Shown: positions 45,071-55,437 of the stretch, in pieces | Position numbering within the stretch: position 1 is the stretch's first letter | How the letters are laid out: each line of letters starts with the position of its first letter | Assembly: GCA_024114885.1 (NCBI GenBank) | Contig: CP099422.1 | Span: forward strand, 310,001-374,000 | DNA length: 64,000 bases | From: Septoria linicola | Taxonomy: Eukaryota; Ascomycota; Dothideomycetes; Mycosphaerellales; Mycosphaerellaceae | Reading direction: 5' to 3' | Translations under genes and position numbers: made by a program | Notes under the pieces: model-generated | Told to the model about the DNA's origin: nothing | What the model saw: the letters and a program-made list of their open reading frames with translations, nothing else | Databases searched by the model: none

Positions 45071-46192
45071 TCAGCGTCTTCGTTGATAGTGACTCCCATC
45101 ATTCCTCAATGGAGTTCTCTGATTTCGCTCAGCATTCCTATCAGCCAGTCGAACACTTGGCTTCAGGTTGCCATAGTCCTGTCCGCTAATCCAGCAGGAG
45201 ATTTGTTCCTCGTTCATAGCATACTCACACTGTGGATGCGAGCATCTCATCTTTCGTGCTGAGCCAAGCTCATAGACTGCTTGAGTATTGCAGTGATTAC
45301 AGTAGATCATTGTCATCTCCTGCAGTTCTCTGGCGTTTGGAGTTGGTCGCGGTGCAGGAGCCTGAGAGGTGGACGCCGAAGTCGTGAAGATTGGGTTCCT
45401 GTGCATTTCGCGTGCAACGGATCGGTCTCCACGCATCAGTTCTTGATGGACTTGCTTCACGACGGCGACTTTCACGCGCTGGCCTCTTTCATGCAGGAAC
45501 ACGGCGGCATCATAAGCCTCTTGAGCCTTTGTGATCTTCTCCAGAGCAACCATACATCTCATGTCAGCTTGTCGTGCGAGGGGTATTACGCCGAAAGAAT
45601 TGGCACCCTGGAGTACATCGTGATGCTTCGCCCAGTCATGAGCTTGAGTGGTCACCTTATCGATGTCAGGGTACTGCTGTAAGTAGACAAACTGCAATAC
45701 AACAGCAAGCATCTCGGTTGGGATGTTGACAATGAGGGTCCCAAGAGCTGCGTTCTGACGAAGATAGTCGTGAACCAGATTCGAGTTGAGATTTAGTACA
45801 AGCTTGTGGCAATGGAAGCTGCGTCCACCCGTGTTGGACACGACCTCAATGTCGGAGTAGGTAGCGTCGTCGAAGAGAGCAGCTATGTTGAGAGTATTCG
45901 TGTACATGCCCTCCACATTCTTCGAAGAAGCCGGAGACTCTCGTCGAGGTTCAGATGCTGCAGCTGTTGGTCCCGGCTGTGGATCTCGGCGAGGACGGCT
46001 CGTGTTCGCCGCTGCGGGTGGTTGTTGTGGTCTTTGACTGGCTTGTGTATCTCTTGCCTGGACTTGGGCGGCTTGAGCTGGGTGCTCGTAGATGACATCT
46101 GACATCGGTCTGGACGACGCCTGATCATCCTGGGAACGGAAGAATCCAGATGCGCCTTTCGCGGTCCTTGAGAACGACCATCGTTTCGGCAT
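45071..46192 (-). CDS. BTB/POZ-domain protein with C-terminal Cys-rich segment, 373 aa
   Basis: A single exon. The start was set at the ATG at 46192 (MPKRWSFSRTAKGASGFFRS); the frame is open another 70 codons upstream, but that part is His-rich and unlike protein. Residues about 1-95 are disordered (QQPPAAANTSRPRRDPQPG). The BTB domain follows at about 100-190: LFDDATYSDIEVVSNTGGRSFHCHKLVLNLNS, then LIVNIPTEMLAVVLQFVYLQQYP. The helical region after it includes DMRCMVALEKITKAQEAYDAA. Near the C-terminus, YCNHCNTQAVYELGSARKM followed by RCSHPQCEYAM gives CxxC-x17-CxxxxC, a zinc-ribbon-like spacing. It sits 308 bp upstream of the previous BTB gene on the same strand, suggesting an old tandem duplication, although the sequences have diverged widely. 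Confidence 0.85.
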   Translation of the reverse strand: MPKRWSFSRTAKGASGFFRSQDDQASSRPMSDVIYEHPAQAAQVQARDTQASQRPQQPPAAANTSRPRRDPQPGPTAAASEPRRESPASSKNVEGMYTNTLNIAALFDDATYSDIEVVSNTGGRSFHCHKLVLNLNSNLVHDYLRQNAALGTLIVNIPTEMLAVVLQFVYLQQYPDIDKVTTQAHDWAKHHDVLQGANSFGVIPLARQADMRCMVALEKITKAQEAYDAAVFLHERGQRVKVAVVKQVHQELMRGDRSVAREMHRNPIFTTSASTSQAPAPRPTPNARELQEMTMIYCNHCNTQAVYELGSARKMRCSHPQCEYAMNEEQISCWISGQDYGNLKPSVRLADRNAERNQRTPLRNDGSHYQRRR

Positions 46193-46715
46193 ATCGACGA
46201 CAGTTGGAAAATGAATGTGCAATGGAGATTTGTGCGAGAAGTAGTGTCGGCTGGCGATGGTGGTATCTTCTGAAAAAGGCTGGATCCGATGTGGAGGATG
46301 ATGTGGTGATGTCTGATGCAAGTTACAGCTCGTATAAGTATGCTCGGCCATCCACCATTCATGTCTTGCATGTTTACTGGCGTTCTGTCGGCTTGCCAGC
46401 ACGTCCAGAGCTGTGAGACATCAAGGGTATCAATGAAGGATTATGCATGTCTCAAGACAGGACTCAGACATCGCATAATGTCCATGACTTACCGCTCGGT
46501 TCGAACTGAGACATTGGCGCCTACTACGATGACTGAATGCACACACCCATTGTGGCGCGGTAAAAAGGCGTGCGCCTTCGTACGATCGGAACGGTGTGCC
46601 TGAAATGGAGTCTCGTTACAGCGAGGTCTTGATCGTGGAATTCAAAATATCGAAGGAAGCAGCGCAGGGGCGCAGTCGAACGTCTAACCAGAACTCCAGA
46701 TACGATGCCCTCCGC
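46193..46715. other. Intergenic region between BTB and flavin oxidase genes
   Basis: 523 bp with no supported gene. It should contain the promoter of the BTB gene and the 3' flank of the oxidase gene. Confidence 0.5.
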
Positions 46716-48320
46716 TCAGAACAGCTTCTTGCCTCCAGGGACCAGCTTCTGAAAGACACCTTGCGGATCATACTTCTTCGCGATCCTCCTCAGCTTCGCC
46801 TGATTACTCGCGCCATAGCCAGCAAAGACATCCTGGCTCTTCCCAGCATAGTTCATATAGATGTATCGATGAGCCAGTCCTTTTCTCTCACTCCACTTCT
46901 TCACATCCGCCATCAGCGCATCGCCTTGAGCGATAATGGCTGCGTCGTCAGCGGCAGACTCTGTTGCGTTCCATGTCAAGCCGAGTTGTGTGATCAACAA
47001 AGGACCATCAGCTGGGCTCAAGCCGAGAGCATTACCGCCACGATTGCCAGTATGGCTCAAAGTTGGCTTCCCAAGAATCTGAACAGGGAAGGCGATCTGA
47101 GTGATGGCTGGGTGGCTGAGGGCGCCTGTCTCAATGCGCTCCTTCATATAGTGCACAACCTCGGTATTCATCTTCATCGTGATGTCCCACTCAGCTTGGC
47201 TGCTACCCGCAACTGGTGTTGTATCTCTGGTCAGGGAAGAGATGTTGGCGATGCGGATTGAGTTCGAGAGCTGGTCCGGTGCTTCCACGAATGGCTTGAA
47301 GATTTCTGGCGTTGTCGCCACAGGATCAGCGTAGACCGGCTCAACGTCTAGGAGAAGTCAGCGTGCGAAGCTACAGACTGTTTGAGTCCTGGCGACTTAC
47401 TGATCAACCAGAAGTTCGTCTGGGGAAAGTATACTGGCGCGAACCAAGTCGTAGCCTTGATATCCTGTGTCTCAGGCTGAGCAAGTCTGTTGTATGCTTT
47501 CATCAGACTGTCAAGCTGAGAGATGTTGTAGTTGATGGATCCGCCCCAGAAACTGCCTTGTTGCACAGTGTCAACATCGAAGCGAGTCACGACACCGAAG
47601 TTGTTGCCTCCACCTCTCAGGGCCCAGAATAGGTCGGGATAGCTCTTCTGTGTGACTTCTAGGACCTTCCCCTCAGCATTCACAAGCTGATAGCCACGAA
47701 TATTGTCACAGCCGAAGCCACGCGATGGGTGGAGGAAGCTCAAACCACCACTGACCAACAAGCCTCCCACGCCCACGCTGGATACCCTTCCGCCCATGAC
47801 AGTCTTGCCCAGAGGATCAAGTGTCTCGTAGACCTGACCCCACCGATTGCCTGGTCCGATGCTCGCCGAGCCGTCTGCGTTCGGCGTGACCTGATTCAAT
47901 CGCTGCAGATCGACAGAGATTCCATCTTGAATGCTGTTGGCGCCCGCGAAGAATGTGTGTCCACCGCCCTTGACAGCGAAAGGGCATTGCAGCTTCTTCG
48001 CGACCTTCACCACAGTAGCGACATCTTCAGCTTTCGTTGGTAGCACGAAGCAGGCTGGGCTGAGCTCGCCGTTGAAAGCACTGTAATAGCCGGCCTGAAT
48101 AGATCGGTACTCTGCTGCGTTGTTCGCTGTAGTCACCTGGCCAGGCAAAGCTTTATTCAGCTCCGTGCACTGCATCTGTCAGCAAGACCTTGGCCACTAG
48201 TATGCTGGCCAAACATACAGCGCTGGCGCAGCTCTTGGTTGAGCCATACTGAGGCGGAGGTGAAGATGCGCTGAACGCTGCCAGCGATATGAAGGATGCA
48301 AGAGCTGCTGTAGTCCACAT
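46716..48320 (-). CDS. Secreted berberine-bridge-enzyme-like FAD oxidase
   Basis: Three exons encode 502 aa, with introns at 48176-48218 (43 nt, GTATGT...CAG) and 47348-47400 (GTAAGT...TAG). The ATG at 48320 starts a signal peptide (MWTTAALASFISLAAFSASS). The FAD_binding_4 (PCMH-type) domain follows: CFVLPTKAEDVATVVKVAK, FAVKGGGHTFFAG and GGRVSSVGVGGLLVSGG. Both residues that would attach FAD bicovalently are present: His about 107 in GGGH and Cys about 190 in GFGCDN. The C-terminal BBE module, YMNYAGKSQDVFAGYG then LRRIAKKYDPQGVFQ, is intact. Such enzymes oxidise sugars or oligosaccharides, alkaloids or polyketides, passing electrons to O2 and forming H2O2. Substrate unknown. With the nearby GH43 it could act on plant carbohydrates outside the cell, which is inference. 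Confidence 0.92.
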
Positions 48321-49978
48321 GATGTCCAATGGCTGGTTCCCGGAAGGGATGAGTGACTACACTTGAATGCGGGAGGATGGCCATTTTGATCTCCGCGATT
48401 CCCACGTTCATCTTGTGTGCATCTCTCTCAGCTCTTGGCTGATCAGCCACAGTCCATGTTCTCTGGCTACCTGGAGTTCTCTGACCACTAGCAGTGCTGT
48501 ATAAGCGACACGCGGGACACGAGGTAGGGAGACTTTAGCTTTTCTTCTGGTACAGGAGCGAGTGGGTCTGTAGCTTAAGGACTAGATTTTGTTAGGATGT
48601 CGCACTGCATCGTGGTCAACGTTAGGAACGTGCTCTTGTAGACTTGGACTTCGCAGCCTCTGTGCGCCATATGCAGGGCACTGCCGCCAGACCCTTTCCA
48701 TCAGCCCCAGCAAGATACAAAGCCTGAGTGCTCGGTGTTATTTGTTACCTATGTTCTTGACTTGGCCGTGCCTTGTTAATCGAAGCTGTGAATAGCAGCC
48801 AGCCACAGTCAGGACCACAGAGACTGCGGCGAGCTGATGGCACTCAGCATAGCCTATGGTTGGCGGCCAACATCAGTTGTACACCTGGGGCCAATCTTCC
48901 ACTAGCTTGTAGGGCTTGATGCACGTTGCTGCACGTGTATATTGTCTCAGCTAGCTCATCAGCTAGGCAGTCCAGAACTCCCAATGTCTGGCGAACCTTC
49001 GTCTGCCAAGGTTGACCAAGGAGATCTATTTGGGACTCTCAAGTCACTATACCGGCTGCGTTGGAGTCGGTGTAACAAGGAGCATGTGCGTTTATGCCGC
49101 TGCGAGTCACGCAAAGAAGTCTTCCATGCAGCCTTCGCAGTGGCCGGGTGGGAGCGAGCTGTGAGCGGTGGCTACATCTTGGTACTCATGCAAGCTCATG
49201 TAGCGTGATCTGTGCTCGGACACGGTGTATACCGACTACTGAAGCCAGTAGCTGCAGGTGTGGTAGTAGTGTCCTGCCATGTTTGGACAAGGGCGAAGTG
49301 TATTTCGACTTCGACAGGCCGCGGAGCATGAACGAAAAGTTTGCCTGAGGCAGCCATTTCTCAATGCATGCATAACCACAGAGTACATAGGGAGCATAAG
49401 ACAGAGGCTAGTTGAGTCGTGTGAATGATACTGTGTGGTGAGATCGTTCGAGAGCACCGCGATGGAGTTACCAGCTCAGAAGAGTTGATGGTAAAGGAAA
49501 GAGCCACACTTGATTCTCGGACATATCTTAAACATTGTACCACTGTGCGCGCTTGCAACTCTCGTTGATGGCTTAGCCAGGATAATGAGACTCATGCTGA
49601 GAACCAGCTGCGTCGGCATGTCTTACTTAAACATGGAAAGCAAGACATATCGGTCAGTATCTTGTCTCGAGCGTTTCCGTGAGACCATCTGTGCGAATAT
49701 ATAGGCTGAGGATTTCTGCAAATGTCCAACATCATAACATCATAACACCGTCCCTTGCATATTGTATCAATCCTCCTGTCGCTGGATCGACATAATCCCC
49801 TTTTCTCCTCTTTCGAGGATAGAGCTTGTCTCCATCCGCACTTCGCTTTGCCTGATTCTGAAACAAACTTTCCCGTTGTCTCCAAGAATGCCTCCATCAC
49901 AAGAAGACCGCAGAATCTCCTTCCCAGCATGGCTAGAATGGGATCGTGGGGAATCTGATAGCCATGACGATCTTTCTT
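48321..49978. other. 1.7-kb intergenic region, no supported gene
   Basis: Several overlapping short open frames on both strands, none with domain or splice support. The left part contains the oxidase promoter and the right part the 3' flank of the LYR gene. No repeat or RNA gene was recognised. Confidence 0.45.
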
Positions 49979-51241
49979 TCATTCCACTTTCCTTTCGTAC
50001 GGCTTTTGGAGATAATACATCTTGTCCAGATCACCAGCCTCTGTGATCTCTTTCACATCGTCAAGGATAGATGCAGCTATCTCCTGATGACCCCAGCGTA
50101 CGTTCCACTCATTGGTGGCGTTGTCGTTGGTCATATACGGGCAAGTTGAAAAGACTGTCGCCCATAACCGTTGCATAAAGCGAGGTGTAATTGCATGTGC
50201 CTCTCTATTTCCATACACGCTTTTGTCGATGCGCCCTTGAATGACAATGGCCTCTAGGGCGCTGTACTTCCCAAAGTGACGGAACTCATGGGGGGACACA
50301 TTGCTGCGCCGAGGAATGCTGATCTGAGGCAGATTCTTGCCATGCGCCCAGTCACGGAGCTGCTCCCACTCTTTGGTTGGTAGAGGGGGTAAAATGCAGT
50401 TCAAGAGGTATGCGTACCACTTCTTTTGCATGTTCTTGACGCGCTTGCCCGGCATTGGGCGCATTCTAGCATTGAGAGCAGGAATACTTGGCTGTAGATG
50501 TCTTGGATTTTTGCGCGTAAGGGCAGGTGGCTGATTGTCTTTCTGTGACTTGGCCAGCGCATACAGCTCGGGGGTCAGTGTTGGCTGTGAAGCGTCTTCA
50601 GCTGCCGAGACTGAAGCACTCTGCTCATGCTCATCATCAGGCTGGTCCAGGAGGGATTCAGAGGGAGAAGTCATAGCATCAGGCTCACTTGCCGGCGGAT
50701 GATTCTCGTTGATGAACTTGTAGATAGCTCCACGACCCATGGTCGGTAACAGCGGCTGCAGCATGTCATATCGTCTACTGCCTGTTCTCCCGTACGTCCT
50801 CAGAAGAATATGGAGCAGAGTCTTTCTCTCGCCTTCGTTAGCTCTCTGGAGTCGACGCAGCATCTGACGATCTCTGACGAGGTCGCGAAAGTTCCTTTCG
50901 GCGAAATCTGGATCATCTCGTCGCTCCCATGCACGAAATGCACGCTTTGCGCTGTCATAGAGAGCCTTTTGCTTAATGAATTCCCGCGCATTTGGATCAG
51001 GTAAGTACGATGCTTCGCGCAGAACCTGTCTTAGAATGCTGCGGTGTGTAAAACTTATCCTTGACTCGGCGCCAAAGGAGAAGTGAATACTGTCATCTGT
51101 CTTGGTGATGCTCCTGACTTCAGTTGGTTCGGCCTGGATAGTAGCATAAGTGGCCCAACCACACCAGCGCAGCTCATTGGCGGTCTTCCATCTTGTCGCT
51201 GTCACTACACGTGAGTGACGAAGACGCAAGCAGAATCTCAT
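49979..51241 (-). CDS. LYR-motif / Cup1-like protein, 420 aa
   Basis: A single exon with the ATG at 51241. The N-terminus is basic and Arg-rich (MRFCLRLRHSRVVTATRW), like a mitochondrial presequence. Residues about 65-145 fit the LYR-type helical bundle of the fungal Cup1-like/LYRM2 group: RSILRQVLREASYLPDPNAREFIKQKALYDSAKRAF, then RNFRDLVRDRQMLRRLQRANEGERKTLLHILLRTYGRTG, split over the span. LYR proteins assist assembly of respiratory complexes or Fe-S transfer in mitochondria. A disordered acidic middle is followed by a second conserved C-terminal half with KRVKNMQKKWYAYLLNCILPPLP and PRFMQRLWATVFSTCPYM. The specific client is unknown. It is divergent from the MBP1-type gene with 316 bp between starts. 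Confidence 0.75.
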   Translation of the reverse strand: MRFCLRLRHSRVVTATRWKTANELRWCGWATYATIQAEPTEVRSITKTDDSIHFSFGAESRISFTHRSILRQVLREASYLPDPNAREFIKQKALYDSAKRAFRAWERRDDPDFAERNFRDLVRDRQMLRRLQRANEGERKTLLHILLRTYGRTGSRRYDMLQPLLPTMGRGAIYKFINENHPPASEPDAMTSPSESLLDQPDDEHEQSASVSAAEDASQPTLTPELYALAKSQKDNQPPALTRKNPRHLQPSIPALNARMRPMPGKRVKNMQKKWYAYLLNCILPPLPTKEWEQLRDWAHGKNLPQISIPRRSNVSPHEFRHFGKYSALEAIVIQGRIDKSVYGNREAHAITPRFMQRLWATVFSTCPYMTNDNATNEWNVRWGHQEIAASILDDVKEITEAGDLDKMYYLQKPYERKVE

Positions 51242-51557
51242 ATCACGGGGAGATGGTCAGTCGCGTTTGATGAGTCCTCGGCTGGAGGGCTCGAGAAAGG
51301 TCAGTCGTTTCTCCGCTTTGGTGGATGCCAAGACACGGTCGAACGACGCGTCGCACGGCAAGAGCGCGACCTTGACACGGAAAACCTCACCACCTGCACC
51401 ACCTCACGTCACGTTTTCACGCTGCTCGCTGCAAGCGCCAGTAGTAGGACCGCATATCACGAATCCGAGCAGACAATAGCGCTTTGTCGACCACACCCAC
51501 ACCCGCACCCGCACCGCACCGATACGCGCACCCTTGCATGGGCTCCCCCAACGCGCC
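51242..51557. promoter_or_regulatory. Divergent promoter, LYR gene / MBP1-type regulator, with an MCB-like ACGCGT
   Basis: This 316-bp region is shared by two divergent genes. It contains one perfect ACGCGT at 51346-51351, the MluI cell-cycle box recognised by Mbp1-containing MBF, about 207 bp before the MBP1 start. A near match, AACGCGCC, lies directly before the ATG. This fits possible autoregulation, but the hexamer also occurs elsewhere in the window. Confidence 0.5.
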
Positions 51558-54496
51558 ATGTCGACTCCCCATCAGTCCTTCCGGGCAGCGCAACAATCCC
51601 CTCAAAAGTCGAGTGGCCAGCCGAATGGCCATGCTGCCTATGGCGCCCATCCCAGCTACACCACGAGCTTCGATGGCAGCCAGCAGAGCTTGTCGCAACC
51701 CGCGCCCACGACCTACTCGCAGAGCTTTCCCAATGGACCCGTGAGCAATCCAGGATACGCGAGGAGTTTTGGGGAAGGTGCCATGAGCGCCATGCGCCAG
51801 TACAACGAGAAGCCGCAAATATACACCGTATGTGGAGGTGGCGACAGCTATTCTAAGCAATGTCCCTACATGCACTGACCCTCTCCCACCATAGGCCGTG
51901 TACTCTAACGTATCAGTCTACGAAATGGAGATTAGCGGCGTCGCCGTCATGCGCCGCCGGAGCGATGGCTGGCTCAATGCGACGCAGATCCTGAAAGTCG
52001 CCGGCGTCGACAAGGGCAAGCGGACGAAAGTCCTTGAGAAGGAGATCCTCACTGGCGAGCACGAGAAAGTGCAAGGTGGTTATGGCAAGTATCAGGGTAC
52101 CTGGATTAGCTATCGTCGTGGCCGCGAATTTTGCCGACAGTACGGTGTCGAGGACATCCTCCGACCACTCTTGGACTACGATGTTGCCGCCGACGGCTCA
52201 CAAGGTCATGGCGCGCAAGAGACTCCTACCAAAGAGCAAGCCATGGCTGCTCAGCGGAAGAAGTTCTATGCCAATTCGAGCCTCGATCAAAGGCCCAACG
52301 GCCCCCCTGGCGCAAATGGCACCTTCTTCTCCAACATCTCACCAACCACAAGTGTGGCATTGGCTGCCATGAACAAGGCAGCCAGACTAAACTCACCTGC
52401 TCCCAGGACAAGCAGCACTCCTCGCCCTTCGAACATGCGCCAATCCCAACGTGAACCGTCCAACAGCCAGCAGAGCGCAGCATCGGAGATCGACCACAAG
52501 TTGGACTCTGGCTATAATGCACAAAGTAATGGTGAACCTCCCCGGAAGCGTATGCGCCCAGACAGCCAAAGTCAGGACATGGGACCGCCCGATCTACCAT
52601 ACGATACATCGATACGGTCTGCCACGCCTACAGAACCAAATATGAGTTTCTACGAGCATAAGTTGATGCAAGAGTCCGTCAACGCACACGGTGATCCCAT
52701 TGCACTGCCTCCTCTTCCCAGTCCGACCACGGATCACGAGCAGGAAAAGATGAACTTGATCCTCGATCTGTTTGCCGAACAAGGCCGCATGGACTACGCC
52801 TCACACCCAGCATTGCAGCAGTTATCCAACGATGACCTGAATATGCCACTCGACGCTGCCGCGAACAATGCTCTACATTGGGCGGCCACCTTGGCGAAAG
52901 TCCCGCTGCTGAAACTCCTGATACAAAAGGGCGCAAGCATCTGGCGCGGCAATGCTGCTGGACAATCACCACTGATTAGTGCTGTCCTGGTTAACAACTC
53001 GTGGGAGCACTCCTGCTTTCCAGAGCTTCTCGAGCTACTCGGTCCACTCATTGAGGTTCGTGATCTGCAGGGCCGTACCATTCTGCACCACATAGCCGTG
53101 TCGTCAGGTATCAAAGGTCGCGGACCAAGCAGCAAGTATTACCTTGAGGCATTGCTCGAGTTTCTGGTCAGGATAGGAACCAAATCAGATGCTGCGGGCG
53201 GTGCCCAAGGATCTGCAAGCGTGGCTGCTGTTGCTGCTGCGCAAGCAGACCAGCAGGCCAGCGCGGAAACCTCAAGTCAGGACACCGAGCGTCCGGCTGA
53301 TGCACTGCGTGGTCCCATCAGTCTGGTTCGCTTTCTATCACAAATCGTCAACGCACAGGACAAAGCCGGCAATACTGCCCTTAACCTCGTAGCCAGGATT
53401 GGCAATCGTAGTATCATACAGCAGCTGTTGGAGATACACGCTGATCCTACCCTGCCTAACAGAAAAGGCGTGTCGGCCAAGGACTTTGGCGTTGGGCTTG
53501 AGCCCGGCGAGCAACCACGGTTCGCAAGCGGTGCAGGTCTTGCCAGCTCACAACTAGGTCCCGCACCCTACCCAAGCGTTGCAACAGCAGCCGCAGATGG
53601 AGAAGCAGCAGGTGGCACGCAATCGAGCCAAGCAGAGGATCTGGGACAAGAAGTCATTGCTTGTGTGTATCGCCCCGCTTACCATTATTAAAAGAACCGA
53701 GCCTAACTGACACTAGACTACAGCTATGACATCCATGCTTACGCAAAATCTTGCCTCTCACAAAGAGCTTTTGCGTTCCAAGACGGAGGCGATTGATCGA
53801 CTGAATGAACAGATCCGAGAACTCAGCGCGATGCAGAAATCTGATTTAGAAAAGTTGCAAGAGATGAAGGAGCGCGTGAAACTACGTTCAGAGCGACAAG
53901 CAAAAATTGCGAATCTACAGCGCGAAATCGAGAAGAAGAAGGCTTCGAACAAGAAGATGCAGAGTCGAAGGAAATCTCAGTCACCTACATCACAAATCGA
54001 TCTGGAACCGGACTGGCTTACCGACTTGAACGACAATCTTAACAGCACACGAATGGACGCTCACCAACGGCAACTCATAACTTCCAGTCTTCCCGCGCCG
54101 CACTTGATCAAGGCGAGACTCAATGCATACAATAAATCAAACAGTAAACTCCAAGCACATGCAGATCAACTACGCGCGAGGTCAACAGAATTAGAAGGCT
54201 TGTATCGAAAGGTCGTTGCGCTTTGTACTGGTGTACCAGAGGAAAAGCTTGACGAAGCTCTACCCGCCCTCGTCGCTGCTGTGGAAAGTGAACGAGGAGG
54301 TCTTGGAGAATCAGATGTTGGGCGAGTCAGAGAATTCTTGAGAAAGACTGATGGCGCAAGGGAGGTCGACCAAGACGATGAGCCATCTCTAATTATCAAC
54401 CCTACTATCACTGCTGCCGCTGAGCGTGCGCATCAAGACAGACTTACCGCGCAAGCGGCTATGCGTGCAGCTGCTGCTGGGGCGCCAGGGCGATAA
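51558..54496 (+). CDS. MBP1: APSES/ankyrin cell-cycle transcription factor, Mbp1/Res type
   Basis: Three exons encode 936 aa, with introns at 51828-51894 and 53663-53723 (GTGTGT...CAG, branch CTGAC). The ATG at 51558 begins MSTPHQSFRAAQQ. The first intron interrupts QIYT/AVYSNVSVYEMEI, the start of the KilA-N/APSES DNA-binding domain (residues about 88-190). The domain continues VAVMRRRSDGWLNATQILKV and AGVDKGKRTKVLEKEI, nearly identical to Mbp1. A disordered Ser/Gln/Pro-rich linker follows. The ankyrin repeats lie at about 395-600 (NNALHWAATLAKVPLLKLLIQKGA, GNTALNLVARIGNRSIIQQLLE). The last exon encodes a long coiled coil (LRSKTEAIDRLNEQIRELS...). Mbp1 is the DNA-binding subunit of MBF, driving G1/S genes through ACGCGT boxes with Swi6. 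All domains are present and the exon sum is a multiple of three. Confidence 0.95.
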
Positions 54497-55437
54497 CTCC
54501 ATTCTTAGGAGACCGGTCGTCTTCACTGAGCGAGGCGTTGGAGGCTTCTCTTTCTATATCGTAGCACGTGTCTGTACAGAACTGCACATGAACGACAACA
54601 TTATTGTGATGAACAAATTTCTGGCCACAATCCTGCTTCTATTCTAGCACACAATGCTGACATCAGCTCACTATCTCTTTCCGAGCATGTGCATCAGATC
54701 GCCACCTCGTTGTAGCCACGGCACATTGTCTTGTCTCCAACCCTTCGCACTAAATTGCCCATCGCCCATGGCGAAGATTCTCCCTCATCAAGACGAACAA
54801 CCTCTTCGAACGTGATAGTGATGTGGGAAGCAACACCTCTTTAATCACAACGACAGGGACCTTTGTCTAGACCTACACAGGTGTCTCGCGGTGACCTTGC
54901 ACCCTTCAAGCTGCGCACTCATGCCCAAGACGGGCTTGGTATCTGGCAGAGCTTTGAGAGACAAAGCAAATTTGAGGGAAGATGTAATTCACAACATGGC
55001 TCTCAGCTTCATGGAGTTGCGCGCTACGCTTGTGCGATTCTTCAAACATACCAACAGACCCTTTTCACTCGAGTCAATCATGTCAGAGTGCCGGTCAAAC
55101 CTCATCGTCGCCGTCCCAGAAGTTTCAGTAGTCAACCCTAAGGCTGGGCTTGGCACCAGCAGAAGTATGTAGCTAACTACTGCTACAGCCGGATCGACAG
55201 CGACATGAGTCGATGTAGAGAAGGAGAAAACGAGTTGAATAAGCCGCAATCGCAACACATAGCGGGGGTATCTATCTCTCATCTATTAAATCTCTCGCAA
55301 TCATACAAATCGCTACGCCATGTCATGCCATGCTGTACATGTCCTGTTTCTCAAATCTCGAAACCGTCGCTATGCATCTCATCTATATACACACATGTCC
55401 CCTCCCTGGATCTGTATCATTTCTGTTCATGCATCTT
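54497..55437. other. Convergent intergenic region, no supported gene
   Basis: 941 bp between the 3' ends of the MBP1 and ABCA genes. Small overlapping frames at 54,863-55,172 read fairly well in two registers but show no domain and no splice support. The rest is presumed 3' untranslated sequence. Confidence 0.45.

Noticed and set aside
46495..46515. GGTTCGAACTG as a possible tRNA T-arm
   Set aside because: No matching acceptor, D-arm or anticodon stem could be fitted around it.
54863..55172. Two overlapping plus-strand frames of about 90 aa
   Set aside because: Similar coverage in two registers with neither showing a domain; located between convergent genes.
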